In this document: positions 1-9,187 of the stretch, piece by piece
Layout of the letters: each line of letters starts with the position of its first letter
Position numbering within the stretch: position 1 is the first letter of the stretch
NCBI GenBank assembly: GCA_030550015.1
Contig: JAUQQG010000102.1
Coordinates: 1-45,714 of the forward strand
Length of the DNA stretch: 45,714 nt
Direction of reading: 5' to 3'
DNA from: a bacterium
GTDB taxonomy: Bacteria > Sysuimicrobiota > Sysuimicrobiia > Sysuimicrobiales > Thermofontiviventaceae
Program-made: the position numbers and the translations under genes
Notes under the pieces: model-generated
Told to the model about the DNA's origin: nothing
What the model saw: only the letters and a program-made list of their open reading frames with translations
The model's database searches: none

Positions 1-271
1 TTACGGCTGGACGCAGGATAGAGGGAACGTGGCGCCGGTCAAATCCTGGAGCACGCACCAAATTCAGCGATGCCACGGGCGATCCGCTGCGCTTACAACC
101 AGGCCCGGTCTGGGTGTGCGTCGTTCCGGTGAACCGGCCTGCTCGAATCATCACCCGGTAGCCTACGCATCCCTGCCCAAGAGTCCTCGCAGGCTCAACG
201 CAGGACCTCCTGGAGAGTCAAAACTCATACAACACTGTCTGCACGCTCTTTCTGCTCCCGGTCCCATGTGA
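1..271. other. Intergenic DNA, no supported gene
   Basis: I see no convincing gene here. One open frame on the plus strand (29-271) has a composition rich in Arg, Pro, Ser and His, as expected of a chance frame in GC-rich DNA. It has no recognisable motif and no good ribosome-binding site. The stretch lies next to two decayed genes (272-1108) and may itself be degraded sequence. Confidence 0.5.
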
Positions 272-833
272 TCAGAGGAGATAGCCAATCGCTGCGCGAG
301 CGCGACATACAATGCCTCTACCAGTTTTCAGATCTCCCACAATCCACTGTGCCTGCTCTTCCTCGATCGCCTGAAGAACACCAGCCGAGATTTCTTGATG
401 CGTGAGCCATCGCGTCTGCCCGCTCGATCGGTGCGCTTCTAGAACCACCTGTATGTGCTTTGGATTCGTCCCAGCGCTTCCAATTACGTGAAAGAAGCGC
501 ATGGGATGGCCGGTTCGGACCAATGTGGTAGCTAGCTGAAAGCATCAGATGATCACTATGCATCCAGGCAACTATGAGTTCAGGAGGTTCCGTAGACGCG
601 ATATGACGCTCGATCTCGGCCAGGAAATGGTCTGGGACATTCCAGTCTAAGGCTAGCATATGATGTATGCAACCGCTCCCGACCAGCACGGCATCTAGGC
701 TCAACAGTGAACGCCATGTTCGAGCAATGGAGGTCAACCGCTTCGAGCGAGTTGCGAACTCCACCGAAACAGACCGCAGCATACCGGTTCCGCCGACAAT
801 AAGCGTATGGGAATATCGACGAGAGCCGTTCAT
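272..833 (-). pseudogene. Frameshifted short-chain dehydrogenase-like gene
   Basis: Two overlapping minus-strand frames make one protein. The first (ATG at 833) carries an N-terminal Rossmann motif, LIVGGTGML, and continues to ELIVAWMHSD. The second, ending at 272, carries RFFHVIGSAGTNP and TRWLTHQEISAGVLQAIEEE. From memory of the family, these blocks occur in this order in short SDR-type proteins of bacilli and relatives, so the reading frame appears to change by one base near 535-550. Joined, the product would be about 185 residues, a normal length. The first frame runs on into unrelated residues, and the second has an in-frame TGA just upstream of the junction and no good start. It is probably a pseudogene; a base-calling error is the alternative. 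The neighbouring transposase debris supports decay. Confidence 0.6.
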
Positions 834-839
834 GGGATA

Positions 840-980
840 TTAACCGCCTTTGAAATAATGAGCAACGATAGGCGCATGAATGGCAAAGGCACTTTCGGAA
901 GGGGGAAGCCCATCGTCACTCCGTTGAGAAGCCCGTACTGCTTTCAGTTTGATGTCCTTGAAATGCCGATTTAAGTAATT
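840..980 (-). pseudogene. Coding-like fragment, possible gene tail
   Basis: An open minus-strand frame of 46 codons ends with TAA at 840-842, seven bases before the ATG of the broken SDR gene. Its residues (for example KLKAVRASQRSDDGLPP, then HAPIVAHYFKGG) look protein-like, but I recognise no family. It has no start codon of its own and begins at the point where the transposase fragment in the other frame loses similarity. It may be the truncated 3' end of a gene interrupted by the element, or chance. Confidence 0.25.
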
Positions 981-1108
981 AGGGTCGACCGATCCGGCAC
1001 TTCCCTGTCCAGGGGGATGCGGCAGAAGATACGCTAGGCGATGCTACTAGAGACCTCCTCGACCAGGGTCTTGTAGCTCAGCTTGCGGCTGTGCTTCAAA
1101 TACACCAT
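971..1108 (-). mobile_element. Degraded transposase fragment (IS1182/IS5-like)
   Basis: Read on the minus strand from 1108, the translation begins MVYLKHSRKLSYKTLVEEV, then SSSIA, a TAG stop, RIFCRIPLDREVPDRSTLI. From family knowledge this matches the N-terminal block of IS1182/IS5-type transposases, where the stop position is normally Trp (TGG changed to TAG). A second stop follows at 971-973. No terminal inverted repeats or catalytic DDE region remain. It is a dead remnant. Confidence 0.6.
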
Positions 1109-1184
1109 CCTTCCTTACCAATAGCTCACCTTCCTGAGGGGTTCAAATAGAGGAACGTCTGGATTTCGTTAGGAAAGAAAGGCC

Positions 1185-1213
1185 TTGCCAAAGCTGCTCA
1201 ATGCGAGTAGGAT
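1185..1213 (+). promoter_or_regulatory. Predicted sigma70 promoter
   Basis: TTGCCA at 1185-1190 and TAGGAT at 1208-1213 are separated by 17 bases, giving a start about 60 bases before the ATG of the VOC protein gene. It is a moderate match, inferred only by eye. Confidence 0.4.
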
Positions 1214-1282
1214 GACTTACGAAACAGAAAATCCTCCGCAATGAGGCTAGGAGAGAATACAAGCGCGAGACAGGAGGCAAAA

Positions 1283-2281
1283 ATGAAGAGCAACAAACGA
1301 CAGTTTGTTGGGATCCACCATGTTACAGCAATTGCTGGGAACCCGCAGGAGAACCTCGATTTCTATGTGGGCATCCTAGGCCTGCGCCTGGTGAAACGCT
1401 CGGTGAACCAGGACGACCCTGGCACCTATCACTTCTTCTATGCCGATGCTGTTGGCACCCCAGGTACCGACCTCACCTTTTTCGCTTGGCCCGGTGGGTT
1501 ACGTGGCCGCGATGGTACCGGACAGCTAGCCTCGGTGGCGCTGGCAATCCCCTCTGGATCGATGGAGTACTGGATGAAGCGGCTGGCAGACCATGGGGTT
1601 CCCCACGAGGGACCGTACAGGAAGTTTGATGAGGAGGTGATCACGTTCTCCGATGTCCACGGGCAGGCCCTGGAGCTAGTAGCAGCAAAGGATAGTTCTT
1701 CCCGACCGTGGGAGTTCTGGGCGGACAGTCCTATCCCCGCCCAGCACGCCATCCGCGGGATCCACGGCGTCGTGCTGAAGGAGGCATCGGAGTACCCCAC
1801 AGCCTCATTTCTCACAGAGCACCTTGGCTTCCGGCTGGTCGCCGAGGACGGTGGCCGGAAGAGGTTTGCGGTCGGCCGGGGCGGATCGGGTGCGTGGCTG
1901 GATCTGCTCATCACCCCATACGCCCCCCGTGGCCGTGTTGGAGTTGGTACAATCCACCACGTGGCGTGGCGCACGCCCAGCGATGAGGAGCAAAAGCAGT
2001 GGTGGCAGCGGATCCGTAACTTGGGCGTACCTATCAGCGACATTATCGACCGTTTCTGGTTTCGTTCCGTTTACTTCCCTGAGCCGGGCGGTGCGCTCTT
2101 CGAGATTGCCACTGATGGTCCAGGGTTCATGGTCGATCAGGCATTTGGAGAACTCGGTACGCGGCTGGTTCTCCCGCCATGGCTGGAGCCGCACCGGGCG
2201 GAGATCGAGCGCGCCCTGTTACCCATCCATCGCCCGGAGTTTTACACGGAAAGTGGGCGGATTCCTACTTGGGAGGATTGA
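1283..2281 (+). CDS. VOC-family ring-cleaving dioxygenase-like protein
   Basis: The 332-residue product has two tandem vicinal-oxygen-chelate (glyoxalase/bleomycin-resistance fold) halves, roughly residues 9-150 and 158-290. IHHVT (His12/13) starts the first half; IHHVAW (His225/226) and ALFEIATD (Glu274) lie in the second. In the MhqA/MhqO and LinE type this pattern supplies the His-His-Glu iron site of a ring-cleaving dioxygenase acting on hydroquinone- or catechol-like compounds. The ATG at 1283 is chosen because AGGAGG lies at 1272-1277; an upstream in-frame ATG at 1241 lacks such a site. It stands alone between decayed DNA and a tRNA. The family also contains uncharacterised hydrolase-neighbour proteins, so the substrate is open. 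Confidence 0.8.
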   Translation: MKSNKRQFVGIHHVTAIAGNPQENLDFYVGILGLRLVKRSVNQDDPGTYHFFYADAVGTPGTDLTFFAWPGGLRGRDGTGQLASVALAIPSGSMEYWMKRLADHGVPHEGPYRKFDEEVITFSDVHGQALELVAAKDSSSRPWEFWADSPIPAQHAIRGIHGVVLKEASEYPTASFLTEHLGFRLVAEDGGRKRFAVGRGGSGAWLDLLITPYAPRGRVGVGTIHHVAWRTPSDEEQKQWWQRIRNLGVPISDIIDRFWFRSVYFPEPGGALFEIATDGPGFMVDQAFGELGTRLVLPPWLEPHRAEIERALLPIHRPEFYTESGRIPTWED

Positions 2282-2354
2282 TTTTTGCTAAAACGGGGGA
2301 TGGTTCGGAAAAGTCCTGGGGTAAGCATCAGAGACCAATCTCCGCGGTTTTTGC

Positions 2355-2431
2355 TGGCGCGCCCGGAGGGACTCGAACCCCCGACCTACAGGTTCGAAGC
2401 CTGCCGCTCTCTCCACCTGAGCTACGGGCGC
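2355..2431 (-). tRNA. tRNA-Arg (anticodon TCG)
   Basis: A full cloverleaf is visible on the minus strand: 7-bp acceptor GCGCCCG/CGGGCGC, D arm with GCTC, anticodon stem GCAGG/CCTGT, anticodon loop CTTCGAA with TCG at 2395-2397, and T arm GGGGG-TTCGAGT-CCCTC. The 3' CCA is encoded (2355-2357). It reads CGA arginine codons. Confidence 0.93.
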
Positions 2432-2440
2432 GCCATCTCG

Positions 2441-2469
2441 ATGGTATAACCCGTTGGGAGTACTGTCAA
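2441..2469 (-). promoter_or_regulatory. Predicted tRNA-Arg promoter
   Basis: On the minus strand a perfect TTGACA (2464-2469) sits 17 bases before TACCAT (2441-2446), which ends ten bases before the tRNA 5' end at 2431. The -35 box directly follows the stop codon of the TlpA-like gene. Confidence 0.6.
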
Positions 2470-3024
2470 CTAGATCCCACCTCCCGCCTCCAACGCGCGT
2501 TCCACTGCTTGCTGCCACAGGCGAAACTCCACCACTGCTCCCGGAAACTTTTGCACGATACGCCCTGACCGGTCGATGAAGAAAGTCTCGGGAACCCCTG
2601 TCACCCCGTACTTCTTGGCGATGTGCCCATCTCCGTCACGGACGTTCGGATAGGTGATCCGAAACTCCTGGATGAACTTCCTGGCGGCGGACTCTAGGTC
2701 CTGGATATTCACACCCACGACCATAACGCCCCGGTCACGATATTCCCGCCAGACCTTTTCGAGGAGCGGGGCTTCGTCACGACAGGGTCCGCACCAGGAT
2801 GCCCAGAAATTGAGCACCACAACCTTTCCCCGGAGATCTGTGAGGACGAGTTTCCCTCCATCATATCGAGGGAGAGTGAACATAGGAGCGACCGGTCTCT
2901 CTCCCCTCGCCAGTGCTACCTCGATGGATTTAGGCATCTCACGCTGAGCGAGGATATAGCCAAAGAGGCCGATCAAGAGAACAACAGGGACGATAATGAC
3001 TAGCCTCAATAGAAGGTTACGCAT
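2470..3024 (-). CDS. TlpA/ResA/CcmG-like membrane-anchored thioredoxin
   Basis: The 184-residue protein has one N-terminal membrane segment (about residues 6-26), a short linker and an AhpC/TSA-type thioredoxin domain. The active site is WCGPC with Cys78 and Cys81; the cis-proline lies in GVPETFF (Pro145). Such extracytoplasmic thiol-disulfide proteins reduce apocytochrome c heme sites or other secreted thiols. The catalytic domain is expected on the outer face of the cytoplasmic membrane. ATG at 3024 is favoured over GTG at 3027 because of its spacing from GGAGG. The gene is divergent from ilvD. No cytochrome maturation genes are nearby, so the partner is unknown. Confidence 0.85.
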   Translation of the reverse strand: MRNLLLRLVIIVPVVLLIGLFGYILAQREMPKSIEVALARGERPVAPMFTLPRYDGGKLVLTDLRGKVVVLNFWASWCGPCRDEAPLLEKVWREYRDRGVMVVGVNIQDLESAARKFIQEFRITYPNVRDGDGHIAKKYGVTGVPETFFIDRSGRIVQKFPGAVVEFRLWQQAVERALEAGGGI

Positions 3025-3068
3025 CACTGCTCCTCCCTGACACCATTCCAGGGACCGAGCCCTGGACT

Positions 3069-3077
3069 ATTGTAGCA
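3069..3077 (-). promoter_or_regulatory. Possible extended -10 promoter for the TlpA-like gene
   Basis: On the minus strand the sequence reads TGCTACAAT, an extended -10 form (TGN-TACAAT), about 45 bases before the start codon at 3024. No good -35 box is visible at 17-18 bases. Confidence 0.3.
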
Positions 3078-3170
3078 CATCTCGTCGCCTGGATTTGCAG
3101 AACCGTTGCAGGAATTCTTGCGAGCACGGCGTAACAGAAGAGCCAAGATCCTGCCCTTGGGAGGAGCAAG

Positions 3171-4838
3171 ATGCGTAGTGACCGCGTGAAGGTTGGCGTC
3201 CAACAAGCCCCCGCTCGCAGCATGCTGCGAGCGGTAGGTGTAGACGACGAAGGGTTCCGCAGGCCCTTCGTAGGCGTGGTGAACACGTTCACCGATGGGA
3301 TGCCTTGTAACTTCCATCTGCGAGACCTCGCCGAAGAGCTTAAAGTCGGGCTGCGCGAGGCGGGTCTTGTTCCCTTTGAGTTCGGAGCTCCTGCCATCTC
3401 TGACGGGATCAGCATGGGTACCCCTGGCATGCGAGCAAGCTTGATCTCGCGAGAGGTCATTGCAGATAGCGTGGAGGTCGTCGCCCACGGCTACCTCTAC
3501 GACGGAATGGTCGCCCTGGTAGGATGTGACAAAACCATCCCGGGCGGGGCTATAGGGATCATCCGGTCCGGCGTGCCCGGCATAGTCCTCTACGGGGGGA
3601 CCATTGCCCCGGGCCGTCTCGGGGACCGCAACCTCACCATTGTGAGCGTCTTTGAAGCTGTGGGTCAGTTCGCCGCAGGGAAGATCTCCCAGGAGGAGCT
3701 GGAGGCGATCGAGAGGAGCGCCATTCCAGGGGCCGGAGCCTGCGGAGGCCAATACACGGCCAATACGATGGCCATGGTCCTGGAGGCACTCGGCCTCAGT
3801 CCCATTGGCTACAACGCAATCCCCGCAGTCGTCCCGGAAAAACGGCAGGCTACCCGAAGTGCCGCCATCATCCTGGCTGATGCCATCCGCGCAGGGAGAA
3901 CCCCCCGCGACTTCCTCACCCGCCAGTCTTTCCTCAACGCAATTGCCGCAGTCGCGGCCACTGGAGGGTCCACGAATGCAGTGCTACACCTGCTCGCCAT
4001 CGCCCGGGAAGTGGGAATCCCCCTCTCCCTCGATGACTTCGACGAGGTGAGCCGGAAGACTCCCGTGATCGCCGACCTCCTCCCTTGGGGGACCTACACC
4101 GCATGGGAGCTATGGGAAGCTGGAGGAACCAAACTGATCTTCCGCAGGCTTTTAGAGGCGGGCCTCATGGACGGAAACGAGCGCACGGTCACGGGGCGAA
4201 CACTGGAGGAAGAATTAGATGGGGTCATGGAGCGTCCAGGCCAAAGGGTTGTGGGGAGCCCCTCCAACCCCTTCAAGCCCCACGGGGGACTCGTCGTGCT
4301 CCGAGGGAGCCTTGCCCCTGAGGGCGCGGTCCTGAAACTAGCCGGGACCGAGGTAACCCGGTTCCGTGGCCCCGCTCGGGTTTTTGATGGCGAGGAAGCT
4401 GCCATGAAGGCTGTGCTGGAGAAACGAATCAGGCCTGGAGATGTGGTAGTGATCCGATACGAGGGCCCCAAGGGCGCCCCAGGGATGCCGGAGATGCTCT
4501 CCGTGACGAGCGCCATCGTGGGGGAGGGTCTAGGACCGGAGGTAGCGCTCATCACAGATGGTCGTTTTAGTGGAGGGACCCGGGGGCTGATGATTGGTCA
4601 TGTGGCCCCAGAAGCCCAGGTCGGAGGACCCATTGCTCTCGTCGAGGAGGGAGATCCCATCGAAATCGACGTGGAGTCCCGGCGGATAGACCTTAAGGTC
4701 CCTCTAGATGAGCTGGAGCGCCGCCGGAGAAAGTGGAAACCGCAACCCCCCAAATATACATCTGGACTCTTCGCCCGATATGCGGCTCTGGTGAGCTCGG
4801 CCACGGAAGGAGCGGTCCTCAGGCTGGATTTGGCTTGA
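3171..4838 (+). CDS. ilvD: Dihydroxy-acid dehydratase
   Basis: This 555-residue protein converts 2,3-dihydroxy-3-methylvalerate and 2,3-dihydroxyisovalerate to the 2-keto acids in isoleucine and valine synthesis. The three cysteines expected to hold the iron-sulfur cluster are present: TDGMPCN (Cys46), VGCDKTIPG (Cys119) and GAGACGGQYTANTM (Cys191). The C-terminal TDGRFSGGTRG block is also intact. Length is normal for the IlvD/Edd family, and it resembles IlvD rather than sugar-acid dehydratases, though ED-family enzymes overlap in sequence. The ATG follows GGAGGAG by a few bases. It is a single gene, not in an ilv operon. Its stop codon TGA lies inside the -35 box of the RNA promoter that follows. 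Confidence 0.93.
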   Translation: MRSDRVKVGVQQAPARSMLRAVGVDDEGFRRPFVGVVNTFTDGMPCNFHLRDLAEELKVGLREAGLVPFEFGAPAISDGISMGTPGMRASLISREVIADSVEVVAHGYLYDGMVALVGCDKTIPGGAIGIIRSGVPGIVLYGGTIAPGRLGDRNLTIVSVFEAVGQFAAGKISQEELEAIERSAIPGAGACGGQYTANTMAMVLEALGLSPIGYNAIPAVVPEKRQATRSAAIILADAIRAGRTPRDFLTRQSFLNAIAAVAATGGSTNAVLHLLAIAREVGIPLSLDDFDEVSRKTPVIADLLPWGTYTAWELWEAGGTKLIFRRLLEAGLMDGNERTVTGRTLEEELDGVMERPGQRVVGSPSNPFKPHGGLVVLRGSLAPEGAVLKLAGTEVTRFRGPARVFDGEEAAMKAVLEKRIRPGDVVVIRYEGPKGAPGMPEMLSVTSAIVGEGLGPEVALITDGRFSGGTRGLMIGHVAPEAQVGGPIALVEEGDPIEIDVESRRIDLKVPLDELERRRRKWKPQPPKYTSGLFARYAALVSSATEGAVLRLDLA

Positions 4839-4863
4839 CAAGTCGAGGGATGCTCGCTATAAT
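4835..4863 (+). promoter_or_regulatory. Consensus sigma70 promoter for an intergenic RNA
   Basis: TTGACA (4835-4840) and TATAAT (4858-4863) are both perfect and are separated by exactly 17 bases. The -35 box contains the ilvD stop codon. Initiation is expected near 4868-4871. No protein gene follows on this strand before groEL at 6040. Confidence 0.8.
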
Positions 4864-4867
4864 TAGC

Positions 4868-5017
4868 ACCTGCGGGGCATGGCCGCAAGGCGGTGCTGCG
4901 AAGCAAGCCTTGGAAAGCGGCATCGCCCAAGGGCGGCAGGTCCCGAAAAGAGCGGCTGCGTCTGCCAAGAGATAAGGAGGGTCGGAGTACTCCTTACCAC
5001 TTGGCGGCAGTCGCTCT
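4868..5017 (+). ncRNA. Candidate structured non-coding RNA, unknown family
   Basis: The RNA lies between the convergent ilvD and DUF881 genes. A 5' domain is closed by ACCTGC (4868-4873) with GCAGGT (4936-4941) and can hold small hairpins, one with a GCAA tetraloop, plus CCTTGG/CAAGG pairing. A 3' domain is a long irregular hairpin: an uninterrupted 11-bp stem (4949-4959 with 5007-5017, one G-U pair), then GCCAAG/CTTGGC (4964-4969 with 5000-5005), then AAGGAG/CTCCTT (4974-4979 with 4990-4995). No good open frame or ribosome-binding site is present. It lacks the SRP GGAA-loop motif, RNase P and tmRNA signatures. A divergent 6S RNA is possible by size and promoter. The 3' end is uncertain, as no U-tract terminator is visible. 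Confidence 0.5.
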
Positions 5018-5044
5018 CTTAACTTTACTAGGAGCATCATTGAA

Positions 5045-5731
5045 TCAAGATTTTTTCCCAATGGGACCTCTGTAAGGTGGGATCCGGATATCCCTCTTCT
5101 CCTCAATCGTGACAGAGAATCCCACCGACTGGAGTCCATCGACAAACCCTCCCGGCAACCCAAGCTGGTTCTTTAAGGCCTCTGGATCCCCGATCGCCTC
5201 GATGACATAGGGCGGTTTGAGGCGATGGGAACCAGCCACGATCGCCGAACCCTCCTGGGAGAACCCAGTGGTGGCGAGGATCCGGAAACCGTTGATGGCC
5301 ACGGCCTCAGCCCCTGCCGACCAGAGTTCATTGACAAGCCCGCTGAGATCCGAAGCCTGGACGATGGGCTTGACGAGTGGAGGGAAGGCCTTCCCCTCCT
5401 TTAGGATAACCACCACACCGGGACCACGGACTGGGGTGAACCCAAGGATCGTGCGGTAGAACCGAATCTCCTCGGAAAGCTCCCTGGCAAGGGTCTTTCC
5501 TTGCGCGAGGCCTTCCCGATAGGTATTGAGACGTTGATAGAGCCTCTGGACCTCTGCCTCCAGGGCCTCCTGGGCTTCCTTCTGTTGCTGGATCAGGATG
5601 GCCAGCTCGCGCACCCGGAGGGAGGGAAGCTCGACGCGGGGGGCCACGCGCTGGCCAGAACGAATCTGGACGATCAACAGGAACCCTGCGAGTGCGAGCA
5701 CGAGCGCTAGGCCAAACTGATCGCGGGACAT
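5045..5731 (-). CDS. DUF881 family membrane-anchored protein
   Basis: The 228-residue protein has one N-terminal membrane segment (about residues 5-22), a Gln/Glu-rich coiled-coil stretch (about 45-95, EAQEALEAEVQRLYQRL) and a C-terminal domain with GPGVVVILKEG and NELWSAGAEAVAINGFRI. These are the conserved blocks of DUF881, a family usually found near cell-division or cell-wall genes in Gram-positive lineages. Its function is not established. Here it stands alone, convergent with ilvD and divergent from groEL. The start ATG follows GAGGAGGAGGGCGG closely. Confidence 0.85.
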   Translation of the reverse strand: MSRDQFGLALVLALAGFLLIVQIRSGQRVAPRVELPSLRVRELAILIQQQKEAQEALEAEVQRLYQRLNTYREGLAQGKTLARELSEEIRFYRTILGFTPVRGPGVVVILKEGKAFPPLVKPIVQASDLSGLVNELWSAGAEAVAINGFRILATTGFSQEGSAIVAGSHRLKPPYVIEAIGDPEALKNQLGLPGGFVDGLQSVGFSVTIEEKRDIRIPPYRGPIGKKS

Positions 5732-5857
5732 CCGCCCTCCTCCTCGTCCACCCTCTAAGCGAGATTTTCAGTCAAAAGAGGAGATTTCTAGCAATTTTTC
5801 AAGCAAATCTAGCCTAACTCGTGAAAAATAGTAGTTTCTGCCTATTTTTGGTCTTGC

Positions 5858-5887
5858 TTGTCCTCCCGTTCCTGTGAACAATATAAG
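5858..5887 (+). promoter_or_regulatory. Predicted groEL promoter
   Basis: TTGTCC (5858-5863) and TATAAG (5882-5887) are spaced by 18 bases. The predicted start falls at the left edge of the CIRCE element, the usual layout for HrcA repression. The rest of 5732-6039 holds no gene: it is AT-rich on the left and forms a leader of about 145 bases before groEL on the right. Confidence 0.5.
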
Positions 5888-5892
5888 GTTGG

Positions 5893-5919
5893 TTAGCACT
5901 CTCCACCTGAGAGTGCTAA
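5893..5919 (+). promoter_or_regulatory. CIRCE element (HrcA operator)
   Basis: TTAGCACTC (5893-5901), nine bases, then GAGTGCTAA (5911-5919) is a perfect match to the CIRCE consensus. HrcA is known to bind it and repress groE and dnaK operons until heat stress. hrcA is not in this window. Confidence 0.95.
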
Positions 5920-5988
5920 CACCCACAGGAGTTGGCAGAGGCTCGTGTCTGCGCGGTCCAGAGGAGTCTCTGCGCACCAGGACGTTGA

Positions 5989-7662
<1,674 letters not shown>

Positions 7663-7683
7663 GGCAACGGCCAAGACCCCAGG

Positions 7684-7723
7684 CGGTGCGGGGGCGCTTG
7701 GCCACGCCCCGCACCGTTTTATT
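7684..7723 (+). terminator. Rho-independent terminator after groEL
   Basis: CGGTGCGGGG (7684-7693) pairs perfectly with CCCCGCACCG (7707-7716), and TTTTATT follows. It lies 21 bases after the groEL stop codon. Confidence 0.88.
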
Positions 7724-7742
7724 CTCAGAACAAACTAGGGAA

Positions 7743-7771
7743 TTGACAGCTGGCGTGTAGGCCTTCACAAT
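7743..7771 (+). promoter_or_regulatory. Predicted promoter of the metal-transport pair
   Basis: A perfect TTGACA (7743-7748) lies 17 bases before CACAAT (7766-7771), about 36 bases upstream of the MgtE_N/CBS gene. The -10 box is weak, so another factor may help. Confidence 0.45.
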
Positions 7772-7807
7772 GTGAGAGGGTGAACCGGGTTTTATGAGAG
7801 AAGGGAC

Positions 7808-9076
7808 ATGGTCTTCATTAGCCAAGTCGTTGGAAAGCTTGTTTCCGATGCGACGGGAGCCGTCATCGGCCCTGTGGCCGACCTCGCAGCCAAGCAGGAG
7901 GACCAAGCTCTCCGCCTTTCTGGCATCCTGCTGCGAGGGGATCAGCTCCGCGTCGGCATTATCCCTGCAGAAGCCGTGGGGGAAATCTCTCCCATCGGCA
8001 TCAGCCTCAGTGTACCTCGAACCTCACTCACCACGCGGCCTCTTCAGCCTGACGAGGTTCTCCTCGTAGAGGAACTCTTAGACAAGCAAGTTGTAGACAT
8101 CGACGGTCTCAAAGTCGTCAAGGTCAATGACCTCCAGCTGGCCCGCGCCAACGGGACATGGCAGCTTGTCGCTGTGGACGTGGGTTTGAGGGGGCTCCTT
8201 CGCAGGCTTGGCCTTGAAGCCCCGGTCACAGCCATCTTGGAACGCCTGGGCAGGCCCTTGCAGGAATGGCTCATCCCCTGGCAGATGGTCGCTGCCTTAA
8301 GTGGCCCCCCCACTGCCCTGAAACTCCGGGTCTCCAGGGAGAACCTCCGGAAGATTCACCCCGCCGATCTCGCCGAGATCGTGGAGGACCTGGGCCGGGA
8401 GGCTCAGCTCGAGGTGATGGCAAACCTCGACGACGCCGTAGCCGCAGATGTTCTGGAGGAGACCGAGCCGGAGGTGCGGGCAAGCATCCTCAAGAGCCTT
8501 TCCCCGGACCGAGCTGCGGATATTCTTGAGGAGATGGCGCCCGATGAGGCGGCGGATCTTATCGCCACGCTTCCTGAAGAGACAGCGGCAACCCTCATCG
8601 CTCAGATGGACCAGGAGAAGGCAGCGACTGTGCGCAAGCTCCTCCAGTATCCCGAGGATACAGCTGCAGGGAAGATGACTCCTGAGTACATTGCCCTCCC
8701 CGAGTGGTTCACGGCGGAGGACACGATCCGCTACCTCCGAGAGCATGCTCCACCAGCGGAATATCTCTACTATCTGTACGTCACTGACGCAGAAGGACGC
8801 TTAGTGGGCGTCCTCTCCTTGCGCACGCTCATCACAGCCAATCCAGAGACTCCCCTGCGGAACCTCATGGACACCGAGGTGATTTACCTCCGGGATACAG
8901 ATTCGGCGGATGCGGCAGCTGGAGCTCTCGCAAAGTACGATCTCCTGGCGATCCCAGTCGTGGACGCCGAGGGAAAGCTCCTTGGCATCGTCACGATCGA
9001 CGATGTCATGGAGATCCTTCTGGAGAAGTACCTGCCCCGGCTGCCCGCAAGGTTCCATAGGATCCGCAGGCGCTAA
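7808..9076 (+). CDS. PRC-barrel/MgtE_N/CBS regulatory protein
   Basis: The 422-residue protein has no membrane segment. The N-terminus has two PRC-barrel-like stretches (about 1-75 and 80-140; GKLVSDATGAVIGPVADL, then a DIDGLKVVKVNDLQLA repeat). An MgtE_N helical superhelix follows (about 175-285; IHPADLAEIVEDL, SPDRAADILEEMAPDEAADL). Two CBS domains end it (about 290-410; GRLVGVLSLRTLI and GKLLGIVTIDDVME). In MgtE the N and CBS domains sense cytosolic Mg2+ and gate a channel domain, which is missing here. The next gene encodes an Nramp-like transporter, so I infer that this protein gates or senses for that transporter. The gene is first in the pair, 111 bases before its partner, with an acceptable GAAGGGAC ribosome-binding site. 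Confidence 0.85.
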   Translation: MVFISQVVGKLVSDATGAVIGPVADLAAKQEDQALRLSGILLRGDQLRVGIIPAEAVGEISPIGISLSVPRTSLTTRPLQPDEVLLVEELLDKQVVDIDGLKVVKVNDLQLARANGTWQLVAVDVGLRGLLRRLGLEAPVTAILERLGRPLQEWLIPWQMVAALSGPPTALKLRVSRENLRKIHPADLAEIVEDLGREAQLEVMANLDDAVAADVLEETEPEVRASILKSLSPDRAADILEEMAPDEAADLIATLPEETAATLIAQMDQEKAATVRKLLQYPEDTAAGKMTPEYIALPEWFTAEDTIRYLREHAPPAEYLYYLYVTDAEGRLVGVLSLRTLITANPETPLRNLMDTEVIYLRDTDSADAAAGALAKYDLLAIPVVDAEGKLLGIVTIDDVMEILLEKYLPRLPARFHRIRRR

Positions 9077-9124
9077 GAAGCTCCGGTGGGATCTTTTTCC
9101 AAGTCTCTAGGGATTTTCGGTTTT

Positions 9125-9162
9125 TGCTCCCCATGAAGAAGGAGATCTCCACGAGGGGAGCA
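9125..9162 (+). promoter_or_regulatory. Nested inverted repeat between transporter genes
   Basis: TGCTCCCC (9125-9132) and GGGGAGCA (9155-9162) form perfect 8-bp arms around the palindrome GGAGATCTCC (9141-9150). It ends 25 bases before the start of the transporter gene. It could be an mRNA hairpin controlling the second gene, or a DNA-binding site. No U-tract follows, so it is not a simple terminator. Confidence 0.5.
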
Positions 9163-9187
9163 TGTGGACAGACGGGACCAATAGGCG

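Noticed and set aside
3024-3752. A 242-codon minus-strand frame overlapping ilvD
   Set aside because: It is antisense to conserved ilvD motifs and would include the thioredoxin ribosome-binding region; no protein signature is seen.
4868-5017. Identification of the intergenic RNA as SRP RNA
   Set aside because: A stretch reading GGCAGGTCCCGAAAAG is slightly reminiscent, but the conserved GGAA loop and AGCAG internal-loop pattern are missing.
9077-9187. Manganese (yybP-ykoY) or magnesium riboswitch before the Nramp-like gene
   Set aside because: None of the conserved loop sequences of these riboswitches is present; only an inverted repeat is seen.
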